Source of the DNA: Roseicyclus sp.
GTDB lineage: Bacteria; Pseudomonadota; Alphaproteobacteria; Rhodobacterales; Rhodobacteraceae
Reading direction: 5' to 3'
DNA: 40,394 nt
Assembly (NCBI GenBank): GCA_018401055.1
Contig: JAGYLB010000100.1
Location: forward strand, 1 to 40,394
Part shown: piece by piece, positions 33,864 to 40,394 of the stretch
Position numbering within the stretch: the first letter of the stretch is position 1
Layout: every line of letters begins with the position of its first letter
The notes under the pieces: model-generated
Databases searched by the model: none
What the model was told of the DNA's origin: nothing
The model's input: the letters and a program-made list of their open reading frames with translations, nothing else
Made by a program: the position numbers and the translations under genes

Positions 33864-35311
33864 ATGCTGGACCTGCGACCCGTTGGATATGTGCTTGGGC
33901 TTCTGACCGTGGTCATGGGGGTCGCGATGCTGTTTCCCATGGCGATCGATCTGGCGGACGGCAACCGCAACTGGCAGGCCTTTGCGGTCTCGGCTGCCGT
34001 CGCCATGGCGCTGGGGGCAGTGTGGCGCTGGCTTCGGCCAATTTCGACCTGCGCCAGATGAGCGTGCGCGAAGCCTTCTTGCTGACCACCTCGACTTGGG
34101 TGGTGTTGCCCATGGTGGGGGCAATCCCCCTGATGCTGGGCGCGCCCGACGTGTCGGTGACGGATGCCTATTTCGAAGCTGTCTCGGGCATGACCACGAC
34201 CGGGGCGACGGTATTTCCCGGTCTCGACGACCTGCCGCGGGGCGTGAACCTGTGGCGCGGCATCTTGCAATGGCTGGGGGGCCTCGGGATCGTCATCGTT
34301 GCGCTGATCTTCTTGCCGGTGATGCGGGTGGGGGGGATGCAGTTCTTTCGCTCGGAAGGCTTCGACACGCTGGGCAAGGTGCTGCCGCGCACCATCGACA
34401 TCTCGCGCGGGCTGATCCTGGCCTATGTGGTGCTGACGCTGGCCTGCGCGGCGACCTATGGCGCACTTGGTATGGAGTGGTATGAGGCGACCGTGCACGC
34501 GCTAACCACGCTGTCTACGGGCGGGTTCTCCACCACGGACCAGAGTTTCGCGGCCTTTTCCGGCCCTGCGGAATATGCGGCCGTGGTGTTCATGATCCTC
34601 GCCTCGGTGCCCTTCATCCGCTTCATCCAGTTCGCGAACGGCAACCGGATGGCGCTGTTTCGCGATGTGCAGGTGCGGGCTTTCCTGCGCTGGATGACCT
34701 ATGCGATTGTCGCGCTGACGCTTTGGCAGGTGCTGGTTCTGGGTATTCCTTTGGAACCGGCGCTGCGGGAAAGCAGCTTCAACCTCGTCACGATCTGGAC
34801 CGGAACGGGCTTTTCCAGCACGGATGTCACATCCTGGGGCAGTTTCGCCTTTGGCATCCTGTTCGTCGCGGGCCTGATCGGAGGCTGCACGGCGTCGACG
34901 GGCTGTTCGGTGAAGGTGTTTCGCTACCTTGTGCTGAAAGAGGCGCTGATCAACCAGTTGCGCATCCTTGTCAGCCCGCGCACGGTGACGGTGCCACGGC
35001 TGGACGGGCGGCCGATCGAGCGTGACGTGATCGATTCGGTGATGACCTTCACCGTCCTTTTCTTCCTGACCATGGGGGTAGTGGCCGTGGCCCTGTCGCT
35101 GACGGGGTTGGCCACACAGACCGCGATCACGGCGGCCTGGACCTCGGTCGCCAATATCGGCCCGGCCTTTGGGCCCGAGGTGGGGCCGACAGGGGCGATG
35201 GACGGGTTTCCGACCGCGGCCAAGTGGATCATGATCTTCGGCATGCTGGTGGGGCGGCTGGAATTGCTGGCGGTCTTCGTGCTGTTCACCGCCGCCTTCT
35301 GGCGCGGCTAA
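33864..35311 (+). CDS. trkH: TrkH-family potassium uptake protein, frameshifted
   Basis: Membrane subunit of a Trk potassium transporter, about 482 residues; it would need a TrkA partner encoded elsewhere. From ATG 33864, MLDLRPVGYVLGLLTVVMGV; a frame change near 34030 joins it to MSVREAFLLTTSTWVVLP. The four pore-loop filter regions are readable: SGMTTTGATVFPGLDDLP, LSTGGFSTTDQSF, WTGTGFSSTDVTSW and the last near VANIGPAFGPEVG. IGGCTASTGCSVKVFRYLVL is typical of TrkH. The gene ends by overlapping the stop of the convergent flavoprotein gene (CTAA at 35308-35311). Confidence 0.92.
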
Positions 35312-36496
35312 CCCGCCGCGATGGCCTGGCCCGCCGCCACGCCCGAGGCCCAGGCCCATTGGAAATTGTAACCGCCAAGCCAGCCCGTCACGTCCAGCGC
35401 CTCACCGATCACATAGAGGCGCGGGACGATCCGGCTTTCCATTGTCGATGAACTGATCTTGTCGGTAGCCACGCCGCCCAGCGTCACCTCGGCGGTGCGG
35501 TAGCCCTCCGACGAGGTGGGGGTGAGCGTCCAATCCGACAGCCTTGCCGTCAGATCGCGCAGGGCCGCATCGGACTGGTCGGCCAGATTGCCGGTGACGC
35601 CCCAAGCCTCGACCAGATGGCGGGCCAGCGCGCGCGGCACGATATCGGCCAGAACGGTCGCGGTGGCCTTGCCGCCGCCCTCGGCGCGGCGCATGCGCAG
35701 CTGGTCATAGAGGTCGAGATCGGGACGCAGCCGCACCGACAGCCGGTCGCCCTCGCGCCAATAGGACGAGATCTGCAAGATGGCAGGTCCCGACAGGCCG
35801 CGATGGGTGAACAGCATCGCCTCATCGAAAGCCGCGCCGTTGCAGGTCACGCGCGTGTCGACAGCGGTGCCTGCAAGTGCGGCGAAGACCGTCTTTTGCG
35901 CCTCGTCAAAGGTCAGCGGCACCAGCGCGGGCCGGGTTTCGGTCACGCGGTGCCCGAACTGTTCGGCGATGCGGTAGGCAAGGCCAGTGGCCCCCATCTT
36001 GGGGATCGACTTGCCGCCGGTGGCCAGCACAAGGTGATCGGCGGTCAGCGTGTGGCGGGCGCCCTCGCGCGTCAGGGTCGCATGAAACCGTCCGTCGCGG
36101 TGGGTGATCTCCTCGACACTGGTTTGCAGCCAAGCCGCGGCCCCCCATTTCGGCGCGCAGCATGGCGATGATATCCTTGGCCGAGCGGTCGCAAAACAGC
36201 TGGCCGAGCGTCTTTTCGTGCCAGGGGATCGCGTGGCGGCCGACGAGGTCGAGGAAATCCCAAGGCGTGTAGCGGCTGAGCGCGGATTTGGCGAAATGCA
36301 GGTTTTCCGACAGGAAGTTGTCGGGCTGCGTGTCCAGATTGGTGAAATTGCACCGCCCGCCGCCCGAGATGCGGATCTTTTCGCCTGGGTTACGGGCGTG
36401 GTCGATGACCAGCGTGCCGGGCCCGCTGTAGGCCGCGCACATCATCCCCGCGGCCCCCGCGCCAAGGATCAAGGTTCTGAAATGGGTGTCAGGCAT
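35308..36496 (-). CDS. HI0933/BaiN-type FAD-dependent oxidoreductase, frameshifted
   Basis: Flavoprotein of about 395 residues, annotated in relatives as NAD(P)/FAD-dependent oxidoreductase. The FAD motif is LILGAGAAGMMCAAYSG near the N terminus, and RISGGGRCNFTNLD is the family hallmark. After an indel near 36135-36150 the frame continues VLATGGKSIPKMGATGLAYR, THRGLSGPAILQISSYW and VTLGGVATDKISSSTMES, ending IGEALDVTGWLGGYNFQWAW, the C-terminal FAD motif. Biological role of the family is not settled. Convergent with trkH. Confidence 0.92.
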
Positions 36497-36596
36497 CGGG
36501 CCCCGTCATGGTCTTGCGCCGGCTTTGCCGTCGCCCGGGCGCGGCGACGCTGGCGCGGGCTGCAGGCCTGTGGTTCTGGGCAGGCCCCCCGATGGC

Positions 36597-36655
36597 GGAG
36601 GCGCCTTTGGCGGGTGCGGGAGCCTCCGGCGGGGATATTTTTGAAACGAAGAAGC
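36597..36655 (+). repeat. Intergenic repeat with stem-loop, Rhodobacterales type
   Basis: GGAGGC (36597-36602) pairs with GCCTCC (36622-36627) around a GC-rich loop, followed by GGCGGGGATATTTTTGAAAC and GAAGAAG. I recall very similar sequences (CCTCCGGCGGGGATATTT...) scattered between genes in Rhodobacter and Paracoccus genomes. It sits between the flavoprotein start and the J-domain stop. Copy number cannot be judged from one window. Confidence 0.6.
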
Positions 36656-36669
36656 CCAGGCCGGCACCA

Positions 36670-37299
36670 TCAATCGGCAAAATTGCGGCTGTCCTTGATC
36701 TGGTCCCAGGCCCAGACGACCTCTTGCAGGCGGTCCTCGTCGGAGCGGTCGCCGCCGTTCATGTCGGGGTGCAGGATCTTGATGAGTGCCTTGTAGCTCT
36801 TGCGGATCTCGGTTTTGGTCCAGCTGTCCTTGGCCTCGAGTATCTCGATCGCCTTGCGTTCGGTGGGCGGCAGTTTGCGCCCGCCGCCGCCCGAGCGGCC
36901 CGGGTTGCGCGTGGCGTTGCCGCCCAGCACCTGATGGGCGTCATCGACGCCCAGTCGCGCCCAGGCGCGTTCCTCGACCGATTTCTTGAACGGCTTGGTG
37001 GGCCTGTCCCAGACGCGGTCACGGTCAAGCTGCGCCTCCATCTCGGCCTCGGTGGTGCCGTCGAAGAAGTTCCACTTGAGATTGTATTCGCGCACATGCT
37101 CGCGGCAGAACCACTTGTACTCCTCGAGGTTGTCGGGGCTTTTGGGCGCGCGGTACTGGCCCGTTTCCTCACAGCCTTCGGCCTCGCAGACACGCTGCGA
37201 GGTTTCGAACGCGCCTGACATGCCGCGGCGGCCGGTGCGTCGTTTCTTCTTGTCCGTCGACACGCGGAGGTCGAAATTGAACGGGTCCTTGCTGGTCAT
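36670..37299 (-). CDS. J-domain (DnaJ-type) protein with N-terminal cysteine motif
   Basis: 209 residues, in frame. The C-terminal J domain, about 150-209, reads AIEILEAKDSWTKTEIRKSY then ALIKILHPDMNGGD with the HPD tripeptide that stimulates DnaK ATPase. The N-terminal half has a possible zinc site, CEAEGCEETGQYRAP and WFCREHVREYN, and the conserved YNLKWNFFDGTTEAEMEAQL. This two-part layout (Cys motif first, J domain last) is typical of a conserved alphaproteobacterial DnaJ-like family rather than canonical DnaJ. Divergent from the BolA gene, 76 bases apart. Client unknown. Confidence 0.9.
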   Translation of the reverse strand: MTSKDPFNFDLRVSTDKKKRRTGRRGMSGAFETSQRVCEAEGCEETGQYRAPKSPDNLEEYKWFCREHVREYNLKWNFFDGTTEAEMEAQLDRDRVWDRPTKPFKKSVEERAWARLGVDDAHQVLGGNATRNPGRSGGGGRKLPPTERKAIEILEAKDSWTKTEIRKSYKALIKILHPDMNGGDRSDEDRLQEVVWAWDQIKDSRNFAD

Positions 37300-37375
37300 C
37301 GCGCTGCCCTTTTCGACTCGGAAGCGTGAGTTTAGGGTTTTGGGCGGTAAGGTGAAGAGGGAAGAGGGGAAAATC

Positions 37376-37633
37376 GTGACAAGGGCAGAGAAAATCGAGG
37401 AACGGTTGCAGGCGGCGTTTCAGCCCCGCGTGCTCGAGGTGGTCGACGACAGCGAGCGGCATCGCGGCCACGGCGGCTATCAGGAGGGCGGGCAGAGCCA
37501 TTTCAACGTGACCATCGCGGCTGACGGCTTTGCGGGCATGAGCCGGATCGCGCGGCATCGTGCCGTGCACGCGGCTTTGGGGCCGGCGCTGGTGGCCGAG
37601 ATCCATGCCTTGGCGCTGAACGTCAGCGAATAG
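37376..37633 (+). CDS. BolA-family protein
   Basis: 85 residues from GTG 37376 (TRAEKIEERLQAAFQPRVLE), preceded by GAGGGGA. BolA motifs: VVDDSERHRGHGGYQEGGQS followed by HFNVTIAADGF and RHRAVHAALGPAL. BolA-like proteins bind monothiol glutaredoxins and Fe-S clusters and influence morphology and stress. The pairing with a divergent J-domain gene is seen here; whether they are functionally linked is not known. Frame intact. Confidence 0.92.
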   Translation: MTRAEKIEERLQAAFQPRVLEVVDDSERHRGHGGYQEGGQSHFNVTIAADGFAGMSRIARHRAVHAALGPALVAEIHALALNVSE

Positions 37634-37644
37634 GCCACGCTGCT

Positions 37645-38049
37645 TCAGGGCTTGCGCGGTGTGTCGGGCGGTGTTGGCGGGTCCTCGGGGTCGGCGAAGA
37701 GATTGAGGAGGGCGGGCGGGCCAGCGTCGTACTCGTACTCATCCTCGATCTCGTCTTCGGGAGGCAGACGTCGGCGCGGCGCGCGCGCGGGCATGGGTTC
37801 GGGCTCGGGCGGGTCTTGCGGCAGCGCGCGCTGAAAGATCAGAATGTTGCGATAGACCGTCGTTCTTGAGGTCAGGCCAGAGCGCACCTCTTCGGGCAGG
37901 GTGTCGGCGCGCAGGTACGTCCAGCCGTCGCGCCCCATCTCGTTCATCATATCCTCGAGCGTGGCGGCGAAGACGGCCGCGCCTTTCAAGCCCTTGTGCT
38001 TGAGGGCTTTCTCGGGGGCGGGGACCAGCTTGTACTCGTAGCGCTGCAT
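37645..38049 (-). CDS. DUF4177-domain protein
   Basis: 134 residues from ATG 38049 (MQRYEYKLVPAPEKALKHKG), chosen because AAGGAG lies 5 bases upstream; an ATG 18 bases earlier lacks this. The DUF4177-like core continues AATLEDMMNEMGRDGWTYLR and TVYRNILIFQRALP. The second half is proline-rich and acidic (EDEIEDEYEYDAG), likely disordered. The function of the domain is unknown. It converges with the BolA gene (11 bases apart) and is divergent from the acyltransferase gene. Confidence 0.82.
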   Translation of the reverse strand: MQRYEYKLVPAPEKALKHKGLKGAAVFAATLEDMMNEMGRDGWTYLRADTLPEEVRSGLTSRTTVYRNILIFQRALPQDPPEPEPMPARAPRRRLPPEDEIEDEYEYDAGPPALLNLFADPEDPPTPPDTPRKP

Positions 38050-38168
38050 AACGGCTCCTTGCGGCATGGCACCGGTTTAGCCGGGCCGGGCAGGGGGCGG
38101 GCAGAGAGGCTTGCACCCTGCGAGCCGGCGGCGGCTATGGCGGCGCGAGCAACGACAAGGCCCGCGCG

Positions 38169-40211
38169 ATGAGCCAGACCCCCTACCGCCCCGAGATCGA
38201 CGGCTTGCGCGCCATCGCCGTGCTGCCTGTCATTCTCTACCATGCAGGGATCACGGGGTTCGAGGGCGGCTTTATCGGGGTGGACGTCTTCTTCGTCATC
38301 TCGGGCTACCTGATCACGCGGATCATTTTGGCCGACCATGCGGCGGGCGGGTTCAGCTACAGGACCTTTTACGAGCGCCGCGCGCGCCGCCTGATGCCGG
38401 CGCTGTTCCTCGTCATTGCGGCCAGCATCCCCTTTGCCGTGCTGTGGATGACACCGCAGCAGTTCTGGGACTACGGGCAGAGCATCGGCTACACGGTCGT
38501 TTTCGTCGCCAATATCGGGCTAGAGGGGGAGACCGGCTATTTCGCGCCACGCGCGGACCTCTTCCCCTTCCTTCACACCTGGTCGCTGTCGGTGGAGGAG
38601 CAGTTCTACCTGATCTTTCCGCTTTTGCTGATCTTGTCGCTGCGCCTGCCGCGCGGGGTGCGGATGGCGGGGTTTCTGTGCATTGCCTGCGCGAGCCTTG
38701 CGCTGGCACAGCTACGATCCGAGACGGCGCCGTCGGCGAATTTCTATTTCCTGACCACGCGCGCCTGGGAGCTTCTGGCAGGTGCGTTGCTCGCTATGGC
38801 CGGACCGGGCGCGGAGGCCTCGAGGGCCTTGCGCGGGGTCGCCGGGTTCGGATCGGCGCAGGGCTGATCGGGGCGGGCTTCGTGGTCATCGACGCGCAGA
38901 CGCCCTTTCCCTCGGTCTGGACGCTTTTGCCGGTGGCGGGGACGGTGCTGCTGATCTTCGGGGGCGGGGGGGCGACACTGGTGCCGGGGCGCATGCTGGC
39001 GTGGCGGCCGCTGGTTCTGGTCGGGCTGATCAGCTACCCGGCTTATCTGTGGCATCAGCCGCTCTTTGCCTTCGCGCGCATCCGCAGCCTCGATCCGGTG
39101 CCGGTCTGGGGGTATCTGTTGCTGTCGGCGCTGGCGCTGGGGCTGGCATGGGCGACGTGGCGGCTCATAGAGATGCCGGTGCGGCGGGGCGGGGTTTTCA
39201 CGCGGCGGCAGGTCTTTGCCGGGACGGGGGCGCTGGTGGGCGTGACCGTGGCCCTGTCGGTCGCCATCGACCAGTCCGAGGGTGCGGCCGGGGCGGTTCG
39301 ACCCAAGGGTGGGCGAGATCATGGGTTTCGCCGATGATCTGCCGCCGCGGCAGGACGAATGCCATTCGCGGCCGGGCAATGTGATCGACCCGGGCCTGGC
39401 CTGCGTGCATGGGCTTGAGGCGGGGCCGGGCCGGGTCGCGCTCTGGGGCGACAGCCACGCGCTGACCCTGACCGAGCAGTTGGGCCTGCTGCTCGCGCCG
39501 CAGGGGACGGGGCTGGTGGATTTCACCTATCGCTCCTGCACGCCGCTGATCGGCTACGAGGGGCCGTCGGTGCGGCCCGATTGTGTGGCCTACACAGCGC
39601 CGCCGTGCTGGAGCGGCTGGTGGCGGATGACGGGATCGAGGTCGTTATATTGCACGCTTGCGCTGGCCCGCGCCGCTCTACGCAGTGCCTTTCGACAATG
39701 GCGAGGGCGGGGTCGAGGGCGGCGGGCTTGGCCTGGCGGCGGAGGATGCGCTGGCGGTCGCCAGCCACGGCCGCTAGCCTTGAGGAGCAGGAGCGGCTGG
39801 GTCGCGGCCGCGTTGGGCGATGTCGTCGCGCGGCTGGATGCGGCAGAAAGCGCGTCGTGCTACTTTCCGAACGGAGCGTGCCCGAGGTGGGTGTGCAGAA
39901 CCTGCCCGACCACATATGGCGCGGCGGCTGATCTTCGGCCTGCCGGATGGGAATCAGCTATCCCCGCGCGGCGTGGGATGCGCGCAATGCGGCGGCGCTG
40001 GCGCTCCTGCGCGACGTGGCCAGGACGCTTGGGCGCTGGTGAGTCGAAAGCCCGACCGAGGCGATCTGCGGGGTAGGCGCGCGCTGTCAGGTGACGCAGG
40101 ACGGGCTGCCGCTCTATGTCGACGACGACCATGTGAACAGCCTTGGCGCGCGGCGCGTGGCCGGGGCGGTGCTGGCGGCGCTGGAGGGAGGCGGGGCTGC
40201 TGGCGCGGTGA
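38169..40211 (+). CDS. Acyltransferase-3/SGNH O-acetyltransferase, multiply frameshifted
   Basis: Membrane acyltransferase of about 680 residues of the OafA/YrhL type, modifying surface polysaccharide or other envelope glycans. The acyltransferase-3 domain begins YRPEIDGLRAIAVLPVILYH and has VDVFFVISGYLITRII, FYERRARRLMPALF and FLHTWSLSVEEQFYLIFPLL. Frame changes near 38820 and 39310 lead through the later helices (LISYPAYLWHQPLFAF) to a C-terminal SGNH esterase domain. That domain has block I RVALWGDSHALTLTEQ, VPEVGVQNLPDHIW and block V DDDHVNSLGARRVAG. Several more indels fall between 39590 and 40090, and the probable stop is at 40211. The SGNH part is usually required to pass the acetyl group to substrate. 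Confidence 0.85.
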
Positions 40212-40224
40212 GGGGCGGCGGGGG

Positions 40225-40394
40225 TCAGCCGAGGGCGGCGGGATGGCGTCGCGCAGGGCGGAACTGGCGCGGCGTGGTAAAGGGCGTGTGGTCAGGGGTG
40301 TAGATGGCCAGCGCCGTGTCGACGGCGGCCAGCGCTGCGGCAAGATCGCCCTGCGCGGATCGACGGGGCGGAGAGTTTGCGTGCGGCTGAGGTG
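40225..40394 (-). CDS. C-terminal fragment of an unidentified minus-strand gene
   Basis: An open minus-strand frame enters from the right edge and ends at TGA 40225. The readable tail includes AQGDLAAALAAVDTALAIYT then PDHTPFTTPRQFRP. The alanine-rich helix with regular spacing suggests a TPR-like or similar helical end. Too little is present for a function. It converges with the acyltransferase gene. Confidence 0.4.
   Translation of the reverse strand, partial: PQPHANSPPRRSAQGDLAAALAAVDTALAIYTPDHTPFTTPRQFRPARRHPAALG

Overview
This 40.4 kb, high-GC window looks like chromosome of an alphaproteobacterium of the order Rhodobacterales (Rhodobacter/Paracoccus/Roseobacter relatives). The evidence is a one-cysteine DksA, a DUF6778-type lipoprotein, an RSP_2648-type PIN protein, a SAM-II riboswitch in front of metZ, the Anbu proteasome-like operon, and a CtrA-like TTAA-N7-TTAA box next to a FliM-family gene. 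The genus cannot be fixed from sequence alone. About twenty genes carry one or more single-base frameshifts. Most of these genes, including metZ, trkH and moxR, are otherwise well conserved, so I read most frameshifts as consensus sequencing errors. CDS entries therefore span the reconstructed gene, and disruption points are named in each entry.

Layout: 1-735 is the right end of an integrated element: a 5'-anchored fragment of a P4-type integrase (minus strand), arm-site-like repeats, and a 3' piece of tRNA-Thr(UGU) as attachment core. 873-4268 is a response regulator, a small membrane protein and a sodium/solute-symporter-histidine kinase fusion. Then come an orphan FliM-like protein with a CtrA-like box, an HpcH/HpaI aldolase, a DUF6778 lipoprotein, an RlmI-type methyltransferase coupled to a PIN protein, and an M48 protease. 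9570-14416 (minus) is DedA, small membrane proteins, a CoxE-type VWA protein, a DUF2927 lipoprotein and a MoxR ATPase. dksA, its terminator and an FAD monooxygenase follow.

16409-20376 (minus) is the Anbu operon: circularly permuted ATP-grasp, alpha-E, transglutaminase-like protease and Anbu. It lies downstream of pfkB-dtd, with an AT-rich inverted repeat in front. 21953-28806 (minus) is the most interesting region: a 29-residue membrane peptide, XpaC, TelA, a DUF2927 lipoprotein, a possible DUF4241 protein, an SPFH-GYF protein and a membrane-anchored zinc-ribbon protein. A stand-alone CZB zinc-sensing domain is inserted on the opposite strand. I propose this as a candidate envelope-stress or membrane-remodelling system.

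The right part carries an alpha/beta hydrolase, the SAM-II riboswitch with metZ and a GNAT gene, folE2 with a clear promoter and terminator, two small minus-strand genes, trkH, an HI0933-type flavoprotein, an intergenic repeat, a J-domain protein, a BolA protein, a DUF4177 protein, and an acyltransferase-3/SGNH O-acetyltransferase. The last 170 bases hold the end of an unidentified minus-strand gene.
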